From FLUQ01 sp031551515 (GTDB taxonomy: Bacteria; Desulfobacterota; Desulfovibrionia; Desulfovibrionales; Desulfovibrionaceae): a stretch of DNA of 64,000 nt. The notes under the pieces are model-generated. The model made no database searches, was not told the DNA's origin, and worked only from the letters and a program-made list of their open reading frames with translations. The stretch is taken from assembly GCA_031551515.1 (NCBI GenBank), contig JAVBNL010000059.1:6272-70271 (forward strand). The letters run 5' to 3'. The position numbers were made by a program, and so were the translations under genes. Positions 42,889 through 51,620 of this stretch are shown here, in pieces. Every line of letters begins with the position of its first letter. The stretch's first letter is position 1.

Positions 42889-43875
42889 TCAGCCCAGCGC
42901 TTTGCCCCAACTAAGGGCGAGAATGGCGAAAGCCGCGAGCAGGCAGCCCGTCTGCAACAGCGCATCGGCCCGGCCGGTCAGGCGAAAAAGGCCGGGTGCC
43001 ACGCCGCCCGCGGCCAACCCCAGCGCCATGCCGCTGAAAAGCCCCATGCAGTGCGCCAGATAATCCACGTTCGGCGAATCGCTCCCGCCCAGCATGGCCA
43101 AAAGGCCCAGACCCGCGCCCAGCGGCAGCAGGGCCGCGAACAGAGCCTTTTTCAGTGCTCTGCGCGGGGCGCCGCGCAACCGCGCGCTTCCCGTTTTGGG
43201 GGCAACCGCGCGCGCCACGCTCATGGCGTGCTGATAAACGTGGCAGGCGGCAGCCGCCGCCAAAAGGCCCGCCGCGGCGAACACGGCGGTTGAAAAACCC
43301 TGGCTGATATACGATGCGGGCCGCAACAGCGCTGTGAGGGCGTTGCCCAGCCCCCCGCCGAGAATAGTCAGCAAAAAGCCCGCGCCTGGCCCGGTGCGCA
43401 GGCAAAGCGGCAGGCAGAACAGGCTGCCGGTGATGATATTGCCGAGAATGTGCCCCTGGTCCGCGTGCAGCGTCAGGGCGGTAAAGCAGCGCCACCATTC
43501 GCCCGCCGCTTTGACCCGATAGGCGTCAAGCCCGCCCAGGGCCAGCCATTCTTTAGGGTCCGCGGGCAGGCCGGGTAAAAGGGACCCTCCCCACCGTTCA
43601 CGGTGCCACAGGACCAGCAGGGCGATCAGCGGGATCACCCAATAGGCCATGGGCTTGGCGGGCTGTACGGGCAGCGTCGCTTCCGGCCGTTCCTGCTCAA
43701 AGGCCAAAATTTCATGCACGGCGGCAAGCGCGGCCACGGGCGGCACGTACAGGCTGCCGCCCTGTTTTTTCCGGAATACGGCGCAGGGAATGTCTTTGGC
43801 TTCAAGCACCAGCAGCCAGTAGCGTTCGCGGTCAGCAAGGGTTACGGCGGCCGGCGGCGGCGCCCTGTGCAGCAT
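42889..43875 (-). CDS. Rhomboid-family intramembrane serine protease
   Basis: About 328 residues with six or seven hydrophobic segments. Rhomboid traits: WWRCFTALTLHADQGHILGNIITGS (the H-x-x-x-N region), a candidate catalytic Ser in SQGFSTAVFAAAG where GxSG is usual, and a later DYLAHCMGLFSGMALG with the catalytic His. The second Gly of GxSG is replaced by Thr. The start is unsure: ATG 43875 is used because the 58 residues encoded upstream to ATG 44049 are Arg-rich and look non-coding; neither has a clear ribosome site. It follows fxsA on the same strand. Confidence 0.75.
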   Translation of the reverse strand: MLHRAPPPAAVTLADRERYWLLVLEAKDIPCAVFRKKQGGSLYVPPVAALAAVHEILAFEQERPEATLPVQPAKPMAYWVIPLIALLVLWHRERWGGSLLPGLPADPKEWLALGGLDAYRVKAAGEWWRCFTALTLHADQGHILGNIITGSLFCLPLCLRTGPGAGFLLTILGGGLGNALTALLRPASYISQGFSTAVFAAAGLLAAAAACHVYQHAMSVARAVAPKTGSARLRGAPRRALKKALFAALLPLGAGLGLLAMLGGSDSPNVDYLAHCMGLFSGMALGLAAGGVAPGLFRLTGRADALLQTGCLLAAFAILALSWGKALG

Positions 43876-44038
43876 GGGGGCTATGTTCAGCCAGAAAGCC
43901 GGGGCTTGCCGGCGTCTTGCAGTATACCGAAAGCCGGTTTTTTTTGTCGGCTCGTTCGTGGCGTTTACGCCGGTTGCGGATGCGCGAAACGCCCCGGCAA
44001 GAGGGCGGCGCCTGGGCCGTATGAGCGGAGGACGCCGT

Positions 44039-44638
44039 TCAATGGCCATGTTTCGGTTTATCGCCGAGCGCCGGGCTTTCGGGATCTGTTTGGGCGGAAT
44101 CCTCTTTCAACGTCGTCGGGCCGGGTTCGCAGTCAATGACCACCTGCTGCCTGGGCCTGCCTTGCACGGCGTCATCCTCGCCTTCCGAAGAGGAAGGCGA
44201 ATGGTGCGTCTCGCTGGACCAGTGTACGCGGCCTTCGCTGTCGGTGTACATGCGCTGGGTGTGCACGGTGCCGTGAAACCCGCCCCGTTGCAGTCTGGCG
44301 ACGATCAGAGCCGCCAGCAGGGCGCGCGTCGGCGGGAACAGCAGCAGCAAGGCGATGATGTCGGAGACGAAACCGGGGAAGATGAACAGCCAGCCCGCCG
44401 CCGCCATGCACATGGTATCCATTATCGCGGCGGAAGGCAGCCGTCCGGCGGACAGTTCGGACTGCAGGCGCGAGGCGACGCGCGCGCCGCGCAGGCGCAA
44501 CAGAAAGAGCCCCGCCATGGTGGAAAGAATAACCAGCGCCACGGTGGCAAGAGCCCCGACCTGTTCGCCTACCTGAATCAGAACCCAGAGCTCCAGGGCG
44601 GGAAAGAGCAGCAGACACCAGGGCAAGAAGCGCATCAT
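44039..44638 (-). CDS. fxsA: FxsA family membrane protein
   Basis: A 199-residue protein: residues 1-115 match FxsA with three to four helices (FPALELWVLIQVG, LVILSTMAGLFLLR, LFIFPGFVSDIIALLLLFPPTR), a family tied to phage exclusion in E. coli when overproduced. The C-terminal 80 residues are hydrophilic, Ser/Glu-rich and likely disordered. ATG 44638 starts nine bases after the glycosyltransferase stop. General cellular role unknown. Confidence 0.85.
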   Translation of the reverse strand: MMRFLPWCLLLFPALELWVLIQVGEQVGALATVALVILSTMAGLFLLRLRGARVASRLQSELSAGRLPSAAIMDTMCMAAAGWLFIFPGFVSDIIALLLLFPPTRALLAALIVARLQRGGFHGTVHTQRMYTDSEGRVHWSSETHHSPSSSEGEDDAVQGRPRQQVVIDCEPGPTTLKEDSAQTDPESPALGDKPKHGH

Positions 44639-44647
44639 GGCCGTTCC

Positions 44648-47236
44648 TTACGCTCCGCCCGCCGAAGGCGCGGCCTTTGCGGGAGGCGCTGCCTCTGCGG
44701 GAGCGGGCGCGGTTCCTGCCGGGGCCGAGGGTGCCGGTGCGGGTTGCGGCGCGACCGGGGGCACGGGTCCGGCGGGTGTTTCAGGCTTTGCGGGTGTATC
44801 CGTTTTCGGTTCCGCCGGGCTTTGGGCCGGAGCCTGAGCAGGGCTCTGCGCGGGCGTTGTACCCGCCTCGGGTGCGGGCTGAACCGCGCTTTCGGGTTTC
44901 GCGGGGGTCTCCGGTTTCGCGTCAGCCGCCGGAGCCGCTTGTTCTTTCGCCGGAATCTGAGGTCTCGCCGCCGGGGCATCGCCTTCAAGAGGCGGCCGGG
45001 CCACCAGCACATAATCGCGTTCGGCTATGGTCTGGCGGTTGACTTGAACAAAGCCTTCGGGCTTGTCCTTCATGCCGTCCCAGTCCTTGGCCCGCAGGGC
45101 CAAGATCATTTTGGGATGTTTTGCCGCCAGGTCCAGGGCTTCTTTCCATTCTTCGCAATCGCGCACGACCCCGGCGTAATAGCTGTATGTGCCGCCGTAC
45201 ACTTTGTAGCTTGCGGGGAAGTATCCGGCCTCGCGGTATTTTTTGATGACCAGCGCCTGGGCTTTGGGGCTCATGAACACATCCAGGCTGGGGGCGCTGA
45301 CGGACCAGGCGGGGTAGGAAAATCCCGCCATGAACAGCGCGAAGATCAGCAGCATGCCTTCGGCTCTGCGGGGGGTGGCCAGAAAACCCAGAGCGCAGGC
45401 GGCGACCAGGCAGATGCCGCCCAGTATCAGGGTGCCCTCGGGCAGCACCGGAATGGGCAGCAGGGTTTTGGGCAGAACGGGGGCGGTCAGCAGCAGCACG
45501 GCCAGGGCGAAGAGGATAAAAGCCAACAGCCACTGCATGCACTTGCAGGCCAGGGGCGAGAGGCGCAAAATGGCCCGCGCGCAGAGAATGGCCAGCGGCG
45601 GAAAGAGCGGCAGGCAGTAAATGGGCAGCTTGATGCTGACGGCGGAGAGCAGAATTACCCCCGGCACGAACGCGCACCACAAGTAGGCCAGCCCGGCCTT
45701 TTCCGGTGTGCGCGAAGCACTGATGGCCTGCCGCATGTCGCGGCCGAAGAGCCGCCCCCAGGGCAGAAAAAACAGCAGCAAGGTCCAGGGCAGCCAGATC
45801 AGGGGAAGTGTGATCAGATAGTTATACCAGGGCTGGGCGTGGTGCCAGGTGTGCAGCGCCCGGGCAAGCACCTGCTTGTGCAGGATGTTGTTCAAAAAAG
45901 GATCGCCCGCGTTCATCCAGGCCAGCGCCAGCCAGGCTCCCGGCACGGCCAGGCCCATGGTCAGGGCGAAGAGGTTGTCCAGGCGGAAGAAACGCCCGAA
46001 CCTGCCCTGCCAGAGCAGAAAGATGATGCCGGTCAGCAGCGGAAAGGCAAAACCCAGCGGGCCTTTGATCAGCACGGCAGTGCCGGCCAGTAAAAAGCCG
46101 ATCAGAAGCAGCAGCCCCGCGCTGCGCCGCATCCAGCCGTGGAACAGAAAGACGTGGCTGAGCGTGATGCAGGCCGCGAACAAAATGTCCATGCGCAAGT
46201 AGTGCAGCAGGCCGGAAAAGAAGAAGCCGGTCAGCAGCACGATGCCCGCGGCCAAAGCGGTGCGCCGATCCACCCGGGCGACGAAGACGGCCAGAAGGTG
46301 GCTTGCCAATAAGAGCAGCAGGGCGGAAAGGGCGGTGCCGATGGAAAAAAGCGTTGGCGATGCGGCCTGGCCGGGAATGCCGCCGGGCAGGATATATCCC
46401 GCAGCGGCCCGTATGCCTTCAAGAAACCAGAAGAACAGGGGCGGTTTGTCCGGGTACATGGACTCGTTCAGTTGCAGCACCAGCCAGTGCCCGCCCTGAA
46501 TCATGTTTTGAAAGGCGTTGGCATAGCGCACTTCGTCCGAATACCACAGCGCCCGCGTATCCAGCGTGAAAATGACCTGCACGGCCAAAAGCGCCACGAT
46601 GGGCAGCAGGGGGAAGAGCGCCAGGGCGGAAAAGAGGCGTGAAAAAATGGTATGCGGCGTGGGCGCCCAGACGCCGTCTTCGTCGCGGAATTTTGGCTCG
46701 GCGCGTTGCACGGGGCCCAACATCCTGCCGTCAAAGGGGCCGCCGGAAGGAGCGGCCTTGCCCTTTTTGCCGGGTTTGGCGCTCGCCGCCGGTTCAAAGG
46801 GGGGCAGTGTTCCCGGCTCCGCATGTTCCTGCAGCCCGAAGGGGTCATCGTCTTGCGAAGAGCCTGAGGGCGGCGATTCGGGGGCAGGGCTCGCCCCGGC
46901 CATGGACGGGGTCCACAGATCGTCCGTCGGTGTTTTTTCAGGCGCTTTTTCTTCCGGTTCCTGCTTTTCAGGCGCGTCGGGGGATTCTTTGGCGTCGCCC
47001 AGCGCTTTCCAGGGGTCGTGGGCGTCTTTTTTTTCTTCCGGCGTGCTGTCAGTGGCAGGAGTGGAGTTTACCGCAAGCCCGCCGGGGCGGCAGGAAGCCG
47101 CGCAGCTATCGGGGCCGGTGGAGCTTTTCCCCTCAGGCGTTTCGATGGCGGAAGGGGGCGCCAAAGCGGCGCTCTCGTCGGCGGTAGAGTCTTTTTTTTC
47201 TGCAGAGGCCGTGGCCGGGGCGTTGTGATCGGTCAT
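44648..47236 (-). CDS. ArnT-like membrane glycosyltransferase with disordered tails
   Basis: An 862-residue GT-C glycosyltransferase of the PMT/ArnT group, using a polyprenyl-phosphate sugar. The core, about 205-750, has twelve or so helices; the first periplasmic loop carries the catalytic Asp-Glu in RALWYSDEVRYANAFQN, then YPDKPPLFFWFLEG as in ArnT. Residues 1-190 and about 770-862 are Pro/Ala/Glu-rich and repetitive (AQSPAQAPAQSP, KPETPA), apparently disordered, which is not usual for the family. ATG 47236 follows AAGGAG. Acceptor (lipid A, protein or other) is unknown. Confidence 0.85.
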   Translation of the reverse strand: MTDHNAPATASAEKKDSTADESAALAPPSAIETPEGKSSTGPDSCAASCRPGGLAVNSTPATDSTPEEKKDAHDPWKALGDAKESPDAPEKQEPEEKAPEKTPTDDLWTPSMAGASPAPESPPSGSSQDDDPFGLQEHAEPGTLPPFEPAASAKPGKKGKAAPSGGPFDGRMLGPVQRAEPKFRDEDGVWAPTPHTIFSRLFSALALFPLLPIVALLAVQVIFTLDTRALWYSDEVRYANAFQNMIQGGHWLVLQLNESMYPDKPPLFFWFLEGIRAAAGYILPGGIPGQAASPTLFSIGTALSALLLLLASHLLAVFVARVDRRTALAAGIVLLTGFFFSGLLHYLRMDILFAACITLSHVFLFHGWMRRSAGLLLLIGFLLAGTAVLIKGPLGFAFPLLTGIIFLLWQGRFGRFFRLDNLFALTMGLAVPGAWLALAWMNAGDPFLNNILHKQVLARALHTWHHAQPWYNYLITLPLIWLPWTLLLFFLPWGRLFGRDMRQAISASRTPEKAGLAYLWCAFVPGVILLSAVSIKLPIYCLPLFPPLAILCARAILRLSPLACKCMQWLLAFILFALAVLLLTAPVLPKTLLPIPVLPEGTLILGGICLVAACALGFLATPRRAEGMLLIFALFMAGFSYPAWSVSAPSLDVFMSPKAQALVIKKYREAGYFPASYKVYGGTYSYYAGVVRDCEEWKEALDLAAKHPKMILALRAKDWDGMKDKPEGFVQVNRQTIAERDYVLVARPPLEGDAPAARPQIPAKEQAAPAADAKPETPAKPESAVQPAPEAGTTPAQSPAQAPAQSPAEPKTDTPAKPETPAGPVPPVAPQPAPAPSAPAGTAPAPAEAAPPAKAAPSAGGA

Positions 47237-47283
47237 GGAAAATCTCCTTCAAGAACAAGAGCGCGTTCGCGCTTGTCGCCGCA

Positions 47284-47943
47284 TCAGCGCGCGGATTTTT
47301 TCGCGCGGCGCGACAGCCACCAGTTTTCCGCCGTGCGGGCAAAACGCCAGGTCAGGTATCCGATAAGGCTGCCAAAGGCCATGCCGCCCAGCAAATCGCT
47401 GGGGTGGTGCATGCCCAGGTACAGACGGGAAAAGCCCACGCAAGCAATATACACGCCCAAAGCCAAAGGCAAAAGGGTCTTGCCGTATCGCCCGGCCAGA
47501 GGGAGCGACGCGCCGACGGCCTCCACCGTATGGCCGGAAGGGAAGGATTGATACCCCCAGCCGAAAGAAAAGGGCACGAACGGGCCGCCGGTCATGGGTC
47601 TGGGTCTGCCCACGGCTATTTTTACAACGCGGCAAAGCAGGGCGGCAACAAAAACCTGCGCCAGCACAAAAGCCAGCACAAATCCGATTTGCCCCGCGTC
47701 GCCCTGGCCGTTTTGGCGAAGAGCGCGAATGAACAACACAGCGTAGGCCAGATAAAATAAGGGATTGGCTGCATGGGTGAACAGGGTCATCCAAAAGGTG
47801 GCCGTGGGGCAGCTTTCACGCCATGTGGTGAAAAACGTGAACACGGCCGCTTCCGGCCCGATGCGAAGCCAGAGGAACAACAACAGCAGCGTGATGGGGA
47901 GCAGGCACAGGGCGTGCTGGCGAAAGGGGTACGGATGACGCAT
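47284..47943 (-). CDS. PAP2-family membrane phosphatase
   Basis: A 219-residue membrane phosphatase with about six helices. The three-part active site is clear: KIAVGRPRP, YQSFPSGHT and SRLYLGMHHPSD (catalytic His residues in PSGH and the last motif). Members dephosphorylate undecaprenyl pyrophosphate, phosphatidic acid or lipid A. It lies 47 bases upstream of the ArnT-like gene on the same strand, so polyprenyl-phosphate recycling or envelope lipid modification is a shared theme (inference). Confidence 0.88.
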   Translation of the reverse strand: MRHPYPFRQHALCLLPITLLLLFLWLRIGPEAAVFTFFTTWRESCPTATFWMTLFTHAANPLFYLAYAVLFIRALRQNGQGDAGQIGFVLAFVLAQVFVAALLCRVVKIAVGRPRPMTGGPFVPFSFGWGYQSFPSGHTVEAVGASLPLAGRYGKTLLPLALGVYIACVGFSRLYLGMHHPSDLLGGMAFGSLIGYLTWRFARTAENWWLSRRAKKSAR

Positions 47944-48070
47944 CCGGTCCTATATAGCGGTAAAAAATTATGAAGAAAAGAGGATTTCGCCTTCCTCGTT
48001 TGAAGCGTAAATCAAGAAAGTACTTATTGGGGTTGTCCGAAGGCGGGTTAGAGGTTACCTATACGGTCTT

Positions 48071-49456
48071 ATGAGCATCTCCGCCTCCATACGAGAACGC
48101 TGGAACGCGCCCCAGGGCTACCGCGAAGTGCTGCGGGTGAGTCTGCCCCTTATCGCGGGCATGGTTTCATCCACGGTGATGCAGTTTACCGACAGGCTTT
48201 TTCTCAGCCACTATTCCGTAACCTCCATCACCGCCGCACTGCCCGGCACCATGGGGGCCCTGGTTCTGCAACTGGCGCTGGTCGGGCTATGCGGCTACGT
48301 TTCGGTGTTTATCGCGCAGTATGTTGGGGCTAACCGGCCGGATAGAGTGGGCGTGGTGCTCTGGCAGGGCATGTGGATGGCGCTGGCGGGAACGGTGATT
48401 CTGGCCTTGTGCTGCCTCTTGGCGGAACCGCTTTTTGCCTGGGCCGGGCACCCGCCCGACGTGCGGGCGGAAGAAATTATTTATTTCCGCATCTTGACGC
48501 TGGGTTCGGGTTTCTGGCTTGCCGGGGCCGTGGTCGGTGGTTTTTACATCGGCCGGGGTTTCACCCGTCCCGTGCTTGTGGCCAACCTGGCCGGGGCGAT
48601 TTTGAACGTGCCGCTTGATTACGCCATGATTTTCGGGGCCTGTGGCCTGCCGGAAATGGGCATTGCAGGGGCGGGGTTGGCGACAGCCGTCGGCTGGGCT
48701 TTCTGCGCGATAATTCTGGCCGTTGGCGTATTCAGCAAGGCCAATGACCGCAAATACACCGTGCGCCGCGCCTGGCGCTTTGACCGCGAGATTTTCGGCC
48801 GTCTGCTGCGCTTCGGCGTGCCCAGCGGCTTCAATTTGTTCATGGAAGTCATCGGGTTTACCTGGTTTATTTTTGAGGTGGGCAAGCTGGACCAGGTTCA
48901 GGCGGCGGCCAGCAACATAGTCTTTTCCATCAACAGCTTGCTGTTCATGCCGATGCTGGGCATGAACGCGGGCGTCTCCTCCCTGGTGGGGCAGGCCATG
49001 GGCGGCAAAAAGCCCCTGGAAGCGGAGCGGGCGACGACGAGCGCCCTGCACATGTGCCTGGGGTATATGGTGCCGATGGGCATTGTGATCGTGCTGCTCT
49101 CCGGCCCGTTGATGGATATGTTCCGCCCGTCCGACAGCGTTGATTATACGGCCATACGGGAAACCGGCCGCATTTTGCTGTGTTTTGTCGCGCTGTATTC
49201 ACTGGCCGACGGCTGCAACCTTGTCTATTTGGGCGTGCTGAAGGGCGCGGGCGATACCTTTTTCATCATGCTCATGCTGGCGGGTACAGGTTTTTTCGTG
49301 CTGGTGCTGCCCATTCTCGCGCAGCAGTACTGGGGCGTGGCTTCGCTGTACAGCTTGTGGGTGACGCTCAGCGTGTATATCGTGGCGCTGGCTTTGCTGG
49401 CGTATTGGCGTTTTCGGCAGGGCTGCTGGCAGCGCATGCGCGTGATTGAGGTCTGA
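48071..49456 (+). CDS. MATE family multidrug/Na+ efflux protein
   Basis: A 461-residue protein with twelve predicted helices in two similar halves. N-half LPLIAGMVSSTVMQFTDRLFLS is the typical MATE first helix pair; GAGLATAVGW and the second-half GVPSGFNLFMEV and GMNAGVSSLVGQAMG repeat it. Exports cationic drugs against Na+ or H+; substrate unknown. ATG 48071, divergent from the PAP2 gene with a 127-base gap. ybaK follows 36 bases later. Confidence 0.9.
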   Translation: MSISASIRERWNAPQGYREVLRVSLPLIAGMVSSTVMQFTDRLFLSHYSVTSITAALPGTMGALVLQLALVGLCGYVSVFIAQYVGANRPDRVGVVLWQGMWMALAGTVILALCCLLAEPLFAWAGHPPDVRAEEIIYFRILTLGSGFWLAGAVVGGFYIGRGFTRPVLVANLAGAILNVPLDYAMIFGACGLPEMGIAGAGLATAVGWAFCAIILAVGVFSKANDRKYTVRRAWRFDREIFGRLLRFGVPSGFNLFMEVIGFTWFIFEVGKLDQVQAAASNIVFSINSLLFMPMLGMNAGVSSLVGQAMGGKKPLEAERATTSALHMCLGYMVPMGIVIVLLSGPLMDMFRPSDSVDYTAIRETGRILLCFVALYSLADGCNLVYLGVLKGAGDTFFIMLMLAGTGFFVLVLPILAQQYWGVASLYSLWVTLSVYIVALALLAYWRFRQGCWQRMRVIEV

Positions 49457-49492
49457 TCGGATGAGTATGACGTGCAATTACGGGAGCTGGCT

Positions 49493-49966
49493 ATGAAAGC
49501 GCATAAAACCAACGCGGCGCGTCTTTTGGATGCGGCGAAGATCGCCTATCGCATCGTGCCCTATGTTGTGGACGAAAACGACCTCAGCGCGGCGCATCTG
49601 GCGCAACAACTGGGCGAAGACATTGACAGGGTGTTCAAGACCCTGGTGCTGCATGGCGACAAGAGCGGCTATTTCGTCTGCGTCATACCCGGCGGCGAAG
49701 AGCTTGACCTGAAAAAGGCCGCCAAACTGTCGGGCAACAAGAATTGCGCCATGATTCCCATGAAAGAGCTGTTCTCTTTGACGGGCTATATGCGCGGCGG
49801 CTGTTCGCCCATAGGCATGAAAAAGCATTTCCCCACCTATGTTCACCATACGGCGGGGGACCATGAACGCATTTTCGTCAGCGCGGGGCAGCGGGGATTG
49901 CAGCTTGAACTGGCGCCGCACGATTTGTTGCGCGCGGCGCGGGCGATAACGGGTGATCTCGTATAG
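49493..49966 (+). CDS. ybaK: Cys-tRNA(Pro)/Cys-tRNA(Cys) deacylase YbaK
   Basis: A 157-residue protein of the YbaK/ProX editing family, which hydrolyses mischarged Cys-tRNA(Pro) made by ProRS. Seen: FKTLVLHGDKSGYFVCVIPGGEELDLKKAAK with the conserved Lys, and GYMRGGCSPIGMKK, the substrate-pocket motif. ATG 49493 has GGGAG seven bases upstream; the frame from 49472 is an extension. Only two bases separate its stop from the convergent HDOD gene. Confidence 0.93.
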   Translation: MKAHKTNAARLLDAAKIAYRIVPYVVDENDLSAAHLAQQLGEDIDRVFKTLVLHGDKSGYFVCVIPGGEELDLKKAAKLSGNKNCAMIPMKELFSLTGYMRGGCSPIGMKKHFPTYVHHTAGDHERIFVSAGQRGLQLELAPHDLLRAARAITGDLV

Positions 49967-49968
49967 GT

Positions 49969-51387
49969 TCAACGTGCGGTTTTTCTGGGCTCTTTCGTCT
50001 TGATGCGCATTTCCGACGGCGGCGTGGCGCCGGCCGCATCCGCGTCATCTCCGTTATAAAAGACGGAACTCCATTTGACCGCTTCCGCATATGCGGAGGA
50101 AAGTTCGGCTTCGGTAAGCCCCAAAGACAAGGCGATGGGAATGCTGTTTTCCCAGTCGCCGCGCTCATAGCGCAACGCCAGATCCAGCCAGACGGAACAA
50201 GGACTTTCTTTGCCCATAAGGGCGTCGGCCACGTTGGGGTTCAGAGGGATGCCTTCAAGAACATTTTCCATGGGAAGGCTCATAAAAGATTCAAACAGCG
50301 AGAAAAGTCCGGCCAGGAAAAGGTCGTAAGGCACGATTTCCGGGGCCATCTTGCCGCGGCTGCGCAGGGCCAGAGCCAGAGACTCCAGAAATTTGGCGCG
50401 CTGCGACGCGAGAAACGCCAGTTCTTGCGCCAGGGCGCCACTGTCTATGGTGGCCAGCACGCTGACGCACAGCCATTGGGCGAAGGTCAGCCTGCCCACC
50501 AGGGCGAGGGCGTGGCCCACGGTGCGCACGCGGTTGGGCAGGCCGAAATAGGCGGAGTTGACGAATTTTAAAAATTTTGCGGTGATTACAGGGTCATGCA
50601 GCACCGCTTCGGCCAGGTCCGCCAGCGGCGTGTTTTCGTTGACGCACAGGGAGAGAACGCGCATACGGGCGAGTTGCGACCCGTCGGCGTGGCGCCCTTT
50701 GACCAGTTCGGGCCGGCTGAAGAAATATCCTTGAAAAAGCGTGAAGCCGAAACGGCGGCACAGGTTTGCCGTCTCCTGGTCTTCCACTTTTTCCGCGAGC
50801 AACTGGCAGTGGTGCAGCCGCGCGCGGCTGGCAAGCGCCATGATGTCTTTGGATTCCATGCCCAGAACGTCGATTTTGATGATATCCGCCAGGGGCAGAA
50901 AGGCGGCCAGCTGTTCTTGCCCGATATAATCGTCAAGGGCGATGGTGTAGCCGGCTTCTTTCAGTTCCGTAAGCGCCGCCAGCACCGCAGGCGTGGGTTC
51001 CACATCCTCAAGTACTTCGGCCACACAGGTCTGGGGCGGCAACAGCCGCAAGACCTGCGTTTCTATGAGCGATGCGGGGAAGTTGATCAGCAGTTTCTGG
51101 TGCTCACGAATGCCGGGACGCACCATGTCATAGCCATTGACGATGACGCTGGCAGTGGCGATGGTGCCGTTATGAAAATTGGCGGCGTCAAGCTGTTCTG
51201 GCCGCCTGTAGAGCAACTCGTACCCCCAGACCTGCCCTTTGACGTCAAAAATGGGCTGACGCGCGACAACGCACTGCCGCGTCAAGGAATCTTCCTTTTT
51301 CGCCTGCGGTGAGTTTTGCGCCAAACGCAATTGATCGCTGATGAGAGTTTTTATTTGCTCATACATAAAGGCCGCACACACTTGCAT
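49969..51387 (-). CDS. EAL-like plus HDOD domain signalling protein
   Basis: A 472-residue soluble protein. Residues about 35-235 form an EAL-type domain (ARQPIFDVKGQVWGYELLYR, LALDDY-like IALDDYIGQEQLAAFL) but the EAL signature reads EVLEDV and catalytic acidic residues are only partly kept, as in YuxH-like proteins, so c-di-GMP hydrolysis is unlikely. Residues about 240-430 form an HDOD domain (LHDPVITAKFLKFVNSAYFG, TVGHALALVGRLTFAQWL). Such proteins act in signalling without enzyme activity. ATG 51387 or 51366; neither has a good ribosome site. Confidence 0.8.
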   Translation of the reverse strand: MQVCAAFMYEQIKTLISDQLRLAQNSPQAKKEDSLTRQCVVARQPIFDVKGQVWGYELLYRRPEQLDAANFHNGTIATASVIVNGYDMVRPGIREHQKLLINFPASLIETQVLRLLPPQTCVAEVLEDVEPTPAVLAALTELKEAGYTIALDDYIGQEQLAAFLPLADIIKIDVLGMESKDIMALASRARLHHCQLLAEKVEDQETANLCRRFGFTLFQGYFFSRPELVKGRHADGSQLARMRVLSLCVNENTPLADLAEAVLHDPVITAKFLKFVNSAYFGLPNRVRTVGHALALVGRLTFAQWLCVSVLATIDSGALAQELAFLASQRAKFLESLALALRSRGKMAPEIVPYDLFLAGLFSLFESFMSLPMENVLEGIPLNPNVADALMGKESPCSVWLDLALRYERGDWENSIPIALSLGLTEAELSSAYAEAVKWSSVFYNGDDADAAGATPPSEMRIKTKEPRKTAR

Positions 51388-51565
51388 ATATACTTTTATA
51401 TCATATAGCGCAATTATTTATCATAAATGCGATCGCGCTTCATCCCCCCAGGACGACGATATGCAAAAGCCTTTTGCACTGTTAGGCGAAAAAATGCAAG
51501 CAAAGATACATGATGTATAAATAGGTTTTTTATTATAAAATAACTTATATAAGTGAGTGTGACTT

Positions 51566-51607
51566 GAAAAGCAGCCCCCCCGCGGCAGGCAAGCCGCGGG
51601 GGGGCTG
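51566..51607 (-). terminator. Terminator after cstA
   Basis: A 15-bp perfect stem (51572-51586 with 51593-51607, all CAGCCCCCCCGCGGC) followed on minus by TTTTCAAG. It starts 14 bases after the cstA stop. The rest of 51388-51565 is AT-rich and holds no gene; it probably includes the promoter of the HDOD gene. Confidence 0.9.
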
Positions 51608-51620
51608 TTTGCATATGCGG

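Noticed and set aside
43874..46093. Long plus-strand frame of 739 codons
   Set aside because: It is antisense to the rhomboid, fxsA and glycosyltransferase genes, its product is Gln/Arg/Gly-rich, and it matches no family. High GC produces such mirror frames, as also at 13418-15121, 16414-17841, 51978-53147, 57949-59136 and 59194-60810.
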